From JAYGED01 sp046582565 (GTDB lineage Bacteria > Pseudomonadota > Alphaproteobacteria > JAAXGF01): a stretch of 29,043 bases of DNA. The first letter of the stretch is position 1; each line of letters opens with the position of its first letter. The stretch lies in assembly GCA_046582565.1 (NCBI GenBank), contig JAYGED010000259.1, positions 1-29,043 on the forward strand. Reading direction: 5' to 3'. The notes below the pieces were generated by a model. It worked only from the letters and a program-made list of their open reading frames with translations, searched no databases and was not told the origin of the DNA. The translations under genes were made by a program, and so were the position numbers. Positions 1 through 8,274 of this stretch are shown one piece after another.

Positions 1-627
1 GGCGCCGGGCTGGTCGGCGACGCCGTCGATCTCGAAGTCCGCGACGGCCGCCTGATCGCCTGGAAGCCGGCATTCGGCGGCAAGCTGGTCGCCGCCATCA
101 CCGCAAGCTCGCCGATCCAGATTGCGACCGTCCGCGCCGGCGCGTTGCCCTTGCTGGAGCCCCGCACGGGCCATGCCGAATTCGAGCGTCGGCCGGTCAC
201 GCCGCGCGGCCGTATCCGTATCAACAGCCGCGAGCGCGATGACGAGCTCGACGACCTGGCCTCGGCGCGGGTGGTCATCGGTCTCGGCCAGGGCGTGGCG
301 CCGGAGGATTACCCCCAACTCGACGGCTTGCGTTCCCTTCTCAAGGCCGAATTGGCGGGCACGCGCAAGGTCACCGACCAGGGCTGGCTGCCACGCAGCC
401 GCCAGGTCGGGGTGACCGGGCGGGCGATCGCGCCGGGCCTCTTTATCAGCTTGGGAGCGAGTGGAAAATTCAACCATTCCATGGGCTTCCGCCGGGCCGG
501 CACGGTGCTGGCGATCAACAGCGACCCCGAGGCCTTGGTCTTCGATCTGGCCGATGCGGGTATGGTCGGCGATTGGCGCGAGGTTGTGCCGCAGCTGGTC
601 GATGAATTGAAAAAGGGGGAATTATGA
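1..627 (+). CDS. etfA: Electron transfer flavoprotein alpha subunit, C-terminal part (5' end outside window)
   Basis: This is the FAD-binding C-terminal half of the ETF alpha subunit, which passes electrons from acyl-CoA and related dehydrogenases to ETF-ubiquinone oxidoreductase. The frame is open from base 1. It shows the family signature in order: GDAVDLEV and WKPAFGG, then SSPIQIATVR, then a glycine-rich GLGQGVAP segment. Next come WLPRSRQVGVTGRAIAP (the R/Q/G residues contact FAD), LGASGKFNHSMG, INSDPEA and the closing VVPQLVDEL. The protein ends normally. Its TGA overlaps the ATG of the downstream amidase gene (ATGA, 624-627), so the two are probably co-translated. ETF beta would be expected upstream, outside the window. 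The family assignment is secure; whether it is a general EtfA or a dedicated FixB-like paralogue cannot be told from this half. Confidence 0.93.
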   Translation, partial: GAGLVGDAVDLEVRDGRLIAWKPAFGGKLVAAITASSPIQIATVRAGALPLLEPRTGHAEFERRPVTPRGRIRINSRERDDELDDLASARVVIGLGQGVAPEDYPQLDGLRSLLKAELAGTRKVTDQGWLPRSRQVGVTGRAIAPGLFISLGASGKFNHSMGFRRAGTVLAINSDPEALVFDLADAGMVGDWREVVPQLVDELKKGEL

Positions 628-2033
628 CGGAGAGTGATCTTTGGCGTCTTACCGCCAGCGAGGCGGTCGCCCTGCTCAAGCGCCGAGAGGTCTCGCCGCT
701 CGAGTTGATCGACGCCGCCGCGGCGCGCATCGAAGCCACCGACGGCGTGATCAATGCTATGCCGACCCTCTGCCTGGAGCGCGCCCGCGACCACGCCCGG
801 CGCATCCTGAAAGAGGACGGTGACAGTCTGCTCGCCGGCCTGCCCATCGCAGTCAAGGACCTGGAAGACGTCGCCGGAGTGCGCACCACCTATGGCTCGC
901 CGATCTATCAGGACCATGTGCCGACCCGCTCGAATATCCTGGTCGAGACCTTGGAATCGCGCGGCGCCGTGGTGATCGGTAAATCGAACACGCCCGAATT
1001 CGGCGCCGGCGCCTCAACCTTCAACGAGGTCTTCGGCAAGACCCGCAACCCCTGGAACCGCGAGAAATCGGTCGCCGGTTCATCGGGCGGTTCCGCCGCC
1101 GCCCTCGCCGCCGGTCAGGCCTGGCTCGCCACCGGCTCGGACCTGGGCGGCTCCTTGCGCACCCCGGCGAGCTTCTGCTCGGTGGTGGGGTTGCGCCCCT
1201 CGCCCGGCCGGGTCGCCCGTGGCCCGACCACCGAGCCCTTCAACAGCCTGTCCGTGGCCGGACCCATGGCGCGCACCGCGGACGACACCGCCCTGTTGCT
1301 CGACGCCATGGTCGGCCAGCACCGCGAAGACCCCATGTCCCTGGCGGCCCCCGCCGTGACCTTCGCCGAGACCGTGGGTGAGCGACGCCTGCCCAAGCGC
1401 ATCGGCTACAGTCGCGACCTCGGGATCATACCGGTCGATCGCGAGGTGGCGGCAATCTGCGAGAAGGCGGCGCAGGAATTCGCCACCATGGGCGTCGAGG
1501 TGGTCGAGGCCGCGCCCAATTTCTCGGAAGCCATAGAGTGTTTCCAGACGCTCCGCGCCGCTGGTTTTGTCACCAGCCTCAGCGCCACCCTGCGCGATCA
1601 TGGCGACAAGCTGAAGCCCGAGGTGATCTGGAATATCGAACGCGGCCTGGCCCTTGACACCGGCCAGATTGCCGCCGCCCAGCTTGCCCGGGGGCGGCTC
1701 TATAAAAGTGCCGTCCATTTCTTCGAGAACCATGATCTGCTGCTTTGTCCGGCGGCTATCGTGCCGCCCTTCGATGTGGACACGCGATATGTGGAAGAAG
1801 CCAATGGCATGCATTTCGATAACTACATCGACTGGGTCGCCATCGCATCCGCCATCACCCTGACAAGCTGCCCGGCGGTCTCGGTGCCGGCGGGTTTCAC
1901 CGAGGCGGGCCTGCCCGTCGGCCTGCAAATCGTCGGCCCGCCGAGGGGTGAAGCCGAGGCCCTCACCGCCGCCGCCCTGCTCGACGACGCAAATGGTATC
2001 TCGAAGCTTCTGCCGGTCAGTTCCCTGCTCTAG
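624..2033 (+). CDS. Amidase signature family hydrolase
   Basis: 469 aa, a normal length for amidase-signature enzymes, which hydrolyse carboxamides with a Ser-cisSer-Lys triad. Lys78 (LPIAVKDL), Ser153 (in AGSSGGSAAA) and Ser177 (in GSDLGGSLRTPA) have exactly the spacing of the family triad (75 and 24 residues). So the enzyme should be active. The C-terminal SCPAVSVPAGF and GLPVGLQIVGP motifs are also present. It is not an obvious GatA, since no gatB or gatC lies next to it. The start ATG overlaps the etfA stop (ATGA), suggesting coupling to ETF and perhaps a role in amide or nitrile-derived nitrogen catabolism (inference). The 3' end overlaps the convergent ada gene by 17 bp. The substrate is unknown. 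Confidence 0.9.
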   Translation: MTESDLWRLTASEAVALLKRREVSPLELIDAAAARIEATDGVINAMPTLCLERARDHARRILKEDGDSLLAGLPIAVKDLEDVAGVRTTYGSPIYQDHVPTRSNILVETLESRGAVVIGKSNTPEFGAGASTFNEVFGKTRNPWNREKSVAGSSGGSAAALAAGQAWLATGSDLGGSLRTPASFCSVVGLRPSPGRVARGPTTEPFNSLSVAGPMARTADDTALLLDAMVGQHREDPMSLAAPAVTFAETVGERRLPKRIGYSRDLGIIPVDREVAAICEKAAQEFATMGVEVVEAAPNFSEAIECFQTLRAAGFVTSLSATLRDHGDKLKPEVIWNIERGLALDTGQIAAAQLARGRLYKSAVHFFENHDLLLCPAAIVPPFDVDTRYVEEANGMHFDNYIDWVAIASAITLTSCPAVSVPAGFTEAGLPVGLQIVGPPRGEAEALTAAALLDDANGISKLLPVSSLL

Positions 2034-3093
2034 ATTTTTCCGCATCCAGCAGCTTCTTCTTGCGCGCAACGCCCCAGCGGTAGCCCGCCATGGCGCCGCT
2101 GGCGCCGATCACCCGGTGGCAGGGCACCACCAGCGCAGCCCGGTTGGTGGCGCAGGCGCGGGCCACGGCGCGCGCCGCCTTGGGCTTGTCGATGGCCTCG
2201 GCGATTTCGGAATAGCTGCGGGTTTCGCCATAGGGGATGGCGCAAAGGGCTTCCCAGACCTGACGCTGGAACGCGGTGGCGCGCACGTCGAGCGGCAGGG
2301 CGAGATGCGGTTGGCGGCCCTGGAGATGGGCAAGCAGGGGCTCGATCCAACGCCCCAGGCCCTTATCGTCGCGGCTGATCGATGCGGCTGGGTATTCGTC
2401 ATGCAGCGCTGCCTCCAGAACATAGTCGTCATCGCCGAGATAGACGGCGGCGATGCCGCGCGTGGTCGCCGCCACCAGGAGCCTATCGAACGGGCAGGTG
2501 GTGATGGCGTAGGTGATCACCACGCCTTGTCCTCCCTTTTTGTAGGCCGCCGGGGTCATGCCGAGCTGAGACGGCGCCTTCTCATAGAGCCGGCTGGTCG
2601 AGCCATAGCCCGCCTCGAACAGCGCGCCGGTCACCTGATCGCCGCCGCGCAGTGATGTTTTCAGCCGTTCGATCCGGCACGCATCGTAATATTGCCGCGG
2701 CGAAACCCCGACCAGACGCTTGAAGCTGCGTTGCAGATGATACGGGCTGAGCCCCGCCATTTTACTTAAAGTATCCAGGGTCGGCGGACCCTCATCGCAG
2801 GATTCCATATAGCGGCAAAGCCTGCGCAGAGCGTCGATTTTTGGATCCGTCGCACGGCTATCACGTGGCCGGCAGCGCAGGCAGGCACGGAATCCGGCGG
2901 CTTCGGCGCCCTCGGGCAGAGCGTAGAATTCTACGTTACTGCGCTTCGCCCGGCGGCTTGGGCAGGAGGGGCGGCAATAGATCCCTGTGGTCGCCACGGC
3001 AAACACGAAGGCGCCGTCAAAGGCGTCGTCACGGTCCGCGACCGCCTGCCAGCGATCCTCGTCGGTGATTGATCGATGTTGTATCTGTTCCAT
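2017..3093 (-). CDS. ada: Bifunctional Ada: methylphosphotriester/O6-alkylguanine-DNA methyltransferase and regulator
   Basis: 358 aa with the full Ada architecture. The N-terminal zinc domain has Cys40, Cys44, Cys71 and Cys74 (GIYCRPSCPSRRAKRSNVEF, then CLRCRP); Cys40 corresponds to the methyl acceptor Cys38 of E. coli Ada. An AraC-type helix-turn-helix region spans about residues 85-185 (LSPYHLQRSFKRLVGVSP). The C-terminal O6-alkylguanine methyltransferase domain has PCHRVIG with acceptor Cys325. The protein repairs alkylated DNA and, when methylated on the N-terminal Cys, activates adaptive-response genes. It starts 33 bp after the stop of the upstream EAL-domain gene on the same strand, so read-through transcription is possible. 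No alkB or alkA is visible beside it. No part of the family is missing. Confidence 0.95.
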   Translation of the reverse strand: MEQIQHRSITDEDRWQAVADRDDAFDGAFVFAVATTGIYCRPSCPSRRAKRSNVEFYALPEGAEAAGFRACLRCRPRDSRATDPKIDALRRLCRYMESCDEGPPTLDTLSKMAGLSPYHLQRSFKRLVGVSPRQYYDACRIERLKTSLRGGDQVTGALFEAGYGSTSRLYEKAPSQLGMTPAAYKKGGQGVVITYAITTCPFDRLLVAATTRGIAAVYLGDDDYVLEAALHDEYPAASISRDDKGLGRWIEPLLAHLQGRQPHLALPLDVRATAFQRQVWEALCAIPYGETRSYSEIAEAIDKPKAARAVARACATNRAALVVPCHRVIGASGAMAGYRWGVARKKKLLDAEKSRAGN

Positions 3094-3126
3094 GCCGTAA
3101 GACTACGACAAGGCGGGGCCGCATTT

Positions 3127-4797
3127 CTATCCGGTGCTTGCGCGCAAAGCCGGATTGTGTCGTGTCGTCTTCAATCCCGCCGCCGGCTTACCGAACAGCC
3201 AGCCCTGGCCGTAATCAACGCCAGCCTCAATGAGCATATCGGCCATTTCGTTGGTCTCGACCATCTCGCCGACGGTGATGATGCCGAGATCGGCGCACAG
3301 GCTGGCCATGGATTTCAGGAAGGCCTTGCCGTTGGTGGACTTCTGGGCTTCCTGGACATAGAGGCCGTCGATCTTGACGATATCTACGGAGAGGGCGCGC
3401 AAATACTGGAAGGCGGCGGCGCCTGATCCGAAATCGTCGAGGCAGACTAAATGGCCGAAATTTCGCAAGGATCCGATGACCTTGTTGATCGAATCGAAAC
3501 TCTTGATCTTCCAGGATTCGGTGATTTCGAACATCACCTGTTCGCGGATCGGGTGACAGCACGCCAACAGTTCGTGCAGCTCATCGACAAACAGAGGCGT
3601 CTCGAGAGAACGGGTCGAGAGGTTGATGACGACGCTCAATCGGTCACCGTTCTCCCAGGCTTCGCGCACAATGCCGACGACCTTGCGGCACATGGCCATG
3701 TCGAAATCGGCAATCACGCTGACCTCTTCGGCAAAAGCGATGAAGTGATAGGGCGATGATTCGGGGCCGGTGGAATGGAGTCGCGCCAGGGCCTCGTAAT
3801 GATGCACCTCGCGGGATGCCAGATCGACGATGGGCTGGAACAACGCGTCGAAATTTCCTTCGCCGATGATAGTCTTGAACGTGGCGATTTTATCGCGGGT
3901 TTCGTCGAGCATCTGTTTGTAGCCGTCGCTGAGTTCGGCCACGGTAATTTTGCCATGAGTCTCCGAGAATTTATTGATCGAATAAAGCAACGCCTTGGCG
4001 TTGTCGGTTTCCGACAGGCCGCCGGTATCGAGGGTGACGGTTGATGCAACAACTTGCAGGCCGTCGCCCGAGGTATCGACCTCCTTGGCGCGCTCGGCGA
4101 TGATCTGCTTGAGATTGTCGATGTCGAGCTTTGCCTCATGGATCAGACCGAACTGGTCTTCTTCCATATGGCTCACCGCATCGCCGTTGAGCGAACTGGC
4201 GCGGAGATAGGCGGTGATGTCATCCATCAGTTCGGCCGAAGCGTCGTCGCCGACCCGACCCTTGATATCGCCAAGGCCATCGAGGTTGAGCAGGGTCATC
4301 TCATAGGCCTGGCCCGCCTCTTTCGCAGCCGCCAGGGCGGAAGCGGCAAGATCGGACAAACCGTCCTTGGTCAGCAGCCCGGTCGCCTCATCACGATCCA
4401 CTTCATCCGTACCGTGGTCGAGGACCGCGATCCGGGGCGCGCTCAAGGAGAGAAAAGCGCGGTTGCTGTTATCGGGAAGGCATAAGCCGGTCAACTTGGC
4501 GCGAACCACTTGCCCGTTCGCATGGAGAAATTTGACCGTGATCGGGCCGAAACGACCCTGTCCAGCCGGCAATTCAAGCGCCGCCTTGACCAGCATCCGA
4601 TCGCCTTTCGCGACAAAATCCCACAGGCTCCGCCCGGTCAGGTCTTCGACCGTTTGGCCGGTAAGCCACGGAATGGCGCCGTCGACGAAAGACATGGTTT
4701 CGCCGTCATCGAGTTTGATGAACGCATCGGCGGCGGCAAAGGCGAAGGCCACAAACCGGTTGCGGGCATAAATAGCTTGGTCGGCGCGCTTGGACAT
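3127..4797 (-). CDS. PAS - degenerate GGDEF - EAL protein, probable cyclic-di-GMP phosphodiesterase
   Basis: 556 aa, soluble (no membrane segment seen). Residues about 12-120 form a PAS sensor. Residues about 140-290 form a GGDEF fold whose active loop is degenerate (MEEDQF instead of GGDEF), so cyclase activity is unlikely. Residues about 310-545 form an EAL domain. The EAL metal and catalytic residues all appear present: E335 (YEALAR), N392 (INLS), E424 (FEITES), D454-D455 (LDDFGSG), K475 (VKIDG), E511 (GEMVET) and Q531 (GQGWLFGKP). It should therefore hydrolyse c-di-GMP under PAS control. I chose ATG 4797 because the protein then begins directly before the PAS helix. An in-frame GTG at 4839 would add 14 residues, and neither start has a strong ribosome site. 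It ends 33 bp before ada. Confidence 0.85.
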   Translation of the reverse strand: MSKRADQAIYARNRFVAFAFAAADAFIKLDDGETMSFVDGAIPWLTGQTVEDLTGRSLWDFVAKGDRMLVKAALELPAGQGRFGPITVKFLHANGQVVRAKLTGLCLPDNSNRAFLSLSAPRIAVLDHGTDEVDRDEATGLLTKDGLSDLAASALAAAKEAGQAYEMTLLNLDGLGDIKGRVGDDASAELMDDITAYLRASSLNGDAVSHMEEDQFGLIHEAKLDIDNLKQIIAERAKEVDTSGDGLQVVASTVTLDTGGLSETDNAKALLYSINKFSETHGKITVAELSDGYKQMLDETRDKIATFKTIIGEGNFDALFQPIVDLASREVHHYEALARLHSTGPESSPYHFIAFAEEVSVIADFDMAMCRKVVGIVREAWENGDRLSVVINLSTRSLETPLFVDELHELLACCHPIREQVMFEITESWKIKSFDSINKVIGSLRNFGHLVCLDDFGSGAAAFQYLRALSVDIVKIDGLYVQEAQKSTNGKAFLKSMASLCADLGIITVGEMVETNEMADMLIEAGVDYGQGWLFGKPAAGLKTTRHNPALRASTG

Positions 4798-4914
4798 CAG
4801 CCGGTGAGTGGGCCCCGTCAGTTGACATGCAAGCCCCACAGCGAACCGGGCCGCAGGGCATAGATACCAGCATGCTAGACCGATAAGTTTAAGCGAACGT
4901 GAAGGTTTGGGACG

Positions 4915-5895
4915 CTAGGAAGCGCCCCGCAACAGGGCGATCAGCTCGTTGAATTCGCGGGTGCTCATGGCGCATTTCTCACGCAAGGCTTCCAGCCCAG
5001 CCTCGTCGGCCAGAGCGGTCTCGTCGAGCAGGCTTCGCAAGACGCCGAGCCCGGGGCCCGAGACGGCGGCGCCATTCAGGCGATAATCCTCAAACGCCTC
5101 CCAGACCAGAGGAACCCAGGCGGCCACCACATCACAGATGGCATCCGCATAGGCGCGGATTTCATACTGCGCATGCGGATCGGCGCGCAGCGAGAGGAAA
5201 TGCAGCAGGTTATGGAGGTCGGTCTTCCAATACCACTGGGTGTAGTAATTGACCGGCAACACCATGCGCGCCAGCTCCCGGGCCAGGCCCTGGCGGTCGG
5301 CATCGATGGTCTCGCCGTCCTGGTTTTCGTTGAGCAGACGTTGGTAGAGCGCATAGGCCGTATCGCTGAGTTTGTTGATCTCCGAGCGCGCCTGCTCGGC
5401 GGCCTCGGGCGCCAGGTTTTCGTCCCGCCCCTGGCGATTGGCCGCGGACTGGGCGGCGAGACCGTCGGGCTCGGGCAGATAGAATTCATGATCCAGCACC
5501 GAATAGCGCGCCGAATATTCGTTGACGTTGGCGGTGCGGTGCCTGATCCACTGGCGAGCGACGAACATGGGAAGTTTGACGTGGAATTTGATCTCGCACA
5601 TCTCAAGCGGCGTGGTGTGTCGGTGGCGCAGGAGATAGCGGATCAGGCCGCGATCATTGCTGACCTTTTTGGTGCCCTTCCCGTAGGACACCCGCGCCGC
5701 CTGGACCACAGCGCCGTCGTCGCCGAAATAATCGACCACCCGGATAAAGCCCTGATCGAGAACGGGAATTTCTGTATAGAGCAGGTCTTCCAGCGCCGGC
5801 ACCGTGGCCCGGCGGGTGCTGTGCTTCGCTTTACGCTGCTCGTCAATCTCGGCGGCTTGCGCATCTGTGAGGCTGCTCGACGATGTCTTTTTCAC
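4915..5895 (-). CDS. thyX: FAD-dependent thymidylate synthase ThyX
   Basis: 326 aa. ThyX methylates dUMP to dTMP using methylenetetrahydrofolate with FAD/NADPH reduction. The diagnostic ThyX motif RHRxxxxNEYSxRY is present at residues 118-131 (R118, H119, R120, then NEYSARY), with the active-site Ser at 128. The flanking VVQAARVSYGKGT and LLRHRHTTPLEMCEIKFHVKLPMF segments fit the family. The C-terminal FLSLRADPHAQYEIR segment also fits. It is longer than minimal ThyX proteins because of a polar N-terminal extension of about 30 residues, typical of alphaproteobacterial members. Two direct repeats spaced by 21 bp sit just upstream (5920-5953) in the divergent region shared with the aminotransferase gene. 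Confidence 0.96.
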   Translation of the reverse strand: MKKTSSSSLTDAQAAEIDEQRKAKHSTRRATVPALEDLLYTEIPVLDQGFIRVVDYFGDDGAVVQAARVSYGKGTKKVSNDRGLIRYLLRHRHTTPLEMCEIKFHVKLPMFVARQWIRHRTANVNEYSARYSVLDHEFYLPEPDGLAAQSAANRQGRDENLAPEAAEQARSEINKLSDTAYALYQRLLNENQDGETIDADRQGLARELARMVLPVNYYTQWYWKTDLHNLLHFLSLRADPHAQYEIRAYADAICDVVAAWVPLVWEAFEDYRLNGAAVSGPGLGVLRSLLDETALADEAGLEALREKCAMSTREFNELIALLRGAS

Positions 5896-5919
5896 GACGG
5901 CTTGGACTCCTCATACCCC

Positions 5920-5953
5920 ACAAAATCTTGGCCATACTCTACAAAACCTTGGC
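5920..5953. promoter_or_regulatory. Direct repeat pair, candidate operator between thyX and the aminotransferase gene
   Basis: ACAAAATCTTGGC at 5920-5932 and ACAAAACCTTGGC at 5941-5953 differ at one base and are offset by exactly 21 bp, about two helical turns. They lie 25-58 bp upstream of the thyX start in the divergent intergenic region. The helical phasing is what one expects of paired regulator sites, but no known box was recognised and chance duplication is possible. Confidence 0.35.
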
Positions 5954-6027
5954 GAGGCCAGTTTACCGCGCCATAGTCCCATTGGCCATCTTTGCGCGGG
6001 CTTTAGGATCAATTCGAGGCGTCTATC

Positions 6028-7146
6028 ATGCAACTTCCCGAATTTAAACTCGAACGCTTCTTCGCCGAGCATGAGTTCAACGTATCCCATCTTTTATGTG
6101 CGTCCGATTGCGAGGCGATCAGCGTCGAGTCGCTTCTGGCTCTGGAGCCCGAGGCGCGCCAGGGGCTCGACGAGCTATGGCTCGGCTATACGGAATCAAC
6201 CGGCCACCCCGATCTGCGCGCCGCCATTGCCGGCATGTATGAGACCATCGAGGCCAGCGAGGTGCTGGTCCATACGGGCGCCGAGGAGGCCATTCTCACC
6301 TTCATGAACGGGCTGTTTGAGCCCGGCGATCACATCATCGTCCATACCCCCTGCTATCAGTCGCTGATGGAAATTCCCGTCGCGATTGGTTGCGAGGTCA
6401 GCCCGTGGCAAGGCCGCGAGGATTTCGCCTGGGCGCCGTCCCTCGATGAGCTGGAAGGCATCATCAAGCCCGCCACCCGTGCGGTGGTGGTCAACCTGCC
6501 ACACAACCCGACCGGCTATCTCGCCCCGCACGCCCTGTTCGACCGCTTGATCGAAATCTGCCGCGAGCACGGGCTGATCCTGTTCTGTGACGAGGTCTAT
6601 CGCGGCCTGGAATATGACCCGGCCGACCGGCTGCCCGCCGCCTGCGACGCCTATAAGAACGCCGTCTCGCTTGGCGTCATGTCGAAGAGTTTCGGCCTGG
6701 CGGGCCTGCGCCTCGGCTGGGTCGCCAGCCACAACCGGGAAATTCTGGCGGCCATGGCCAACTACAAGGACTACACCACGATCTGCAATTCGGCCCCGAG
6801 CGAATATCTCGCCGCCATCGCCATCCGCCACCGTGACGCCGTGGTCGGCCGCAACCTGGACATCATTCGCGGCAATCTCGCCCTGCTTGACGACTTCTTC
6901 GAGCGCTTCAGCAACCAGCTCACCTGGGTCCGTCCCAAGGCCGGCTCCATCGCCTTCCCCCGCACCGCAGCCGACTCCAATGGCGGCACCAAGCTGTTTG
7001 GAGACCTGCTGGAAAAGAAAGGCCTGCTCATCGCCCCGGGCGGCAACTTCGGCCATGACGACAATAATTTCCGCATCGGCTTCGGCCGCGCCACCATGGC
7101 CGAGGCGCTCGGCGTCTTCTCAGATTATCTCGAGGGCGTTTCCTAG
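6028..7146 (+). CDS. PLP-dependent class I/II aminotransferase
   Basis: 372 aa, fold-type I. The PLP lysine is K220 (VMSKSFGLAGLRLGW). Other cofactor residues are visible: N160 (PHNPTG), D188 and Y191 (FCDEVYRGLEY). R228 lies in the AGLRLGW segment that usually holds a phosphate-contacting arginine; the arginine that binds the substrate carboxylate would be near the C-terminus (FRIGFGRA). The N-terminal WLGYTESTGHPDLRAAIA segment is typical of aspartate/valine-type aminotransferases. The enzyme moves an amino group between an amino acid and a 2-oxo acid; substrate specificity cannot be read from sequence alone. It is transcribed divergently from thyX and ends 55 bp before a convergent gene, so it is probably monocistronic. 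The fold assignment is secure. Confidence 0.9.
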   Translation: MQLPEFKLERFFAEHEFNVSHLLCASDCEAISVESLLALEPEARQGLDELWLGYTESTGHPDLRAAIAGMYETIEASEVLVHTGAEEAILTFMNGLFEPGDHIIVHTPCYQSLMEIPVAIGCEVSPWQGREDFAWAPSLDELEGIIKPATRAVVVNLPHNPTGYLAPHALFDRLIEICREHGLILFCDEVYRGLEYDPADRLPAACDAYKNAVSLGVMSKSFGLAGLRLGWVASHNREILAAMANYKDYTTICNSAPSEYLAAIAIRHRDAVVGRNLDIIRGNLALLDDFFERFSNQLTWVRPKAGSIAFPRTAADSNGGTKLFGDLLEKKGLLIAPGGNFGHDDNNFRIGFGRATMAEALGVFSDYLEGVS

Positions 7147-7171
7147 AGCACCATCCGATCAAGTTGAGTCG

Positions 7172-7193
7172 CTTTCAGCAACCCAATTGAAAG
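7172..7193. terminator. Small stem-loop between convergent genes, possible weak terminator
   Basis: CTTTCA (7172-7177) and TGAAAG (7188-7193) form a perfect 6-bp stem around a 10-nt loop between the convergent stops at 7146 and 7202. There is no adjacent T-run on either strand, so termination is only a guess from position. Confidence 0.25.
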
Positions 7194-7201
7194 TGCCGCA
7201 G

Positions 7202-7987
7202 TTACTGATCGTCTAATTGTTTTTTGAAAATCTGCCCATAACCGTTGAGCGCATCAGCAATGCCTGAAAGTCGTAAGGCAAGCCAGAACGCAGCCTGATT
7301 GGCGCTTAACACCGGACGGCCCAGGGGTGCCTCTATTGCCGCTATAGCGCCGGTTGCGCGAAAACCGCTGCCGCCAATAACCGCAGCATCGGCATTATCC
7401 GGTGTGTGGGTTGTGACCCAATCGAATATCTGATCAGGCGTCATGTCCCCGTAGTCATCTCGGAGCTTCGCTTGCCCATGGCTAAGAACATCTATGCCTT
7501 GGTTTTGAAAATAGGCGGCACCTAGAGCGTCAAGGTCATCTGAATACCAAGGGGGATGGATAAGCGCAATCCGCTCAGCATGAAGAATTTTGAGAGCAAT
7601 GACCAAAGCTGAGGATTGAATGATCACGGGAATATTCTTGGTCCGCTTCTCCAGACGGCTCTTTAGCTTTTCATCCTCGTCCGCTCCCAAAATATAACTG
7701 CTGCTGGTAAAGGCTAACACGATGGCTTTTGGTTTCACCGCACAAAGCAGCCCAGCGGCATCATCTACGGCGGGGGGGTCGGCGAATGCCTTGGCTATTT
7801 CGGCATCTACATGGGGAATAATCTCACCATCCGAGCCGACCATCCCCAGAGGAACACGGGCTGAATGAATGGAAACACCAGCGGGCGCCAACGCCTGAAA
7901 CTCAGATTCCGGAACCGCGTCCATATGGGGCGTCAGAACGCCAATCCGTGCCCGTGTTCCTGACCCGTCTGGCATCCATTTGCTCAT
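7202..7987 (-). CDS. Asp/Glu racemase-fold protein (maleate isomerase / arylmalonate decarboxylase-like) lacking catalytic cysteines
   Basis: 261 aa. The overall pattern matches the maleate cis-trans isomerase/AMDase branch of the Asp/Glu racemase superfamily: GVLTPHMDAVPESEF near the N-terminus, a VLAFTSSSYILG loop at 90-101, ALIHPPWYSD at 141-150, and the C-terminal GFRATGAIAAIEAPLGRPVLSANQAAFWLALR. In active racemases and maleate isomerases a Cys lies in the first loop (C-T-S) and another in the second (C-T-G-F-R). Here these positions are Phe93 and Gly206, and the only Cys (C82) is elsewhere. So standard two-cysteine chemistry is not possible. It may be a binding protein, a decarboxylase or lyase of another mechanism, or a decaying copy, although the frame is intact. 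Codon use is less GC-rich than in the genes before it. Confidence 0.75.
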   Translation of the reverse strand: MSKWMPDGSGTRARIGVLTPHMDAVPESEFQALAPAGVSIHSARVPLGMVGSDGEIIPHVDAEIAKAFADPPAVDDAAGLLCAVKPKAIVLAFTSSSYILGADEDEKLKSRLEKRTKNIPVIIQSSALVIALKILHAERIALIHPPWYSDDLDALGAAYFQNQGIDVLSHGQAKLRDDYGDMTPDQIFDWVTTHTPDNADAAVIGGSGFRATGAIAAIEAPLGRPVLSANQAAFWLALRLSGIADALNGYGQIFKKQLDDQ

Positions 7988-8059
7988 GTGCAGATAGCTC
8001 CGGTGATGTCACTCCACCGTACAGCTTATCCTTTGAATAAGGGGATAATTTCATCGGTG

Positions 8060-8148
8060 CCGCGACAACTCTAAGGTCTGCTTTCGGGGGTATAGCGGAT
8101 ATATTTCACTAAGTGCCGTCATGTCCGCAAATAGCCACAAGCTGACAT
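8060..8148. repeat. REP-like palindrome with shared upstream segment, copy A
   Basis: The core at 8076-8102 begins GTCTGCTTTCGGGGG and ends in TAGCGGATAT. The 16 bases before it (8060-8075, CCGCGACAACTCTAAG) are identical to those before copy B at 10883. A second, imperfect palindrome (ATGTCCGC ... GCTGACAT, 8121-8148) follows. The core can fold on itself (GTCtGC ... GCgGAt). It sits in the spacer upstream of the racemase-like genes at the left side of the accessory stretch. Confidence 0.65.
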
Positions 8149-8274
8149 TGCTGAGTCGCTGAGCAGTGATAAGGTGGGGTCATGGCACGGTCGCTGCGGC
8201 AATCTCCATGGACCGAAGTCGCAATTGGAAGGTTAAGAAAAAGCGCTGTCATTTTTGAGGGAACAGAACACGAA

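Noticed and set aside
624..2033. GatA of the Asp/Glu-tRNA amidotransferase
   Set aside because: No gatB or gatC neighbour, and the gene is coupled to etfA; a general amidase is more likely.
1080..2069. Long open frame on the minus strand opposite the amidase gene
   Set aside because: Its product is low-complexity Gly/Arg/His-rich and it lies fully over a gene with an intact catalytic triad; this is a GC-rich shadow.
6196..7056. 286-codon minus-strand frame opposite the aminotransferase gene
   Set aside because: No family resemblance; the plus strand carries all PLP motifs.
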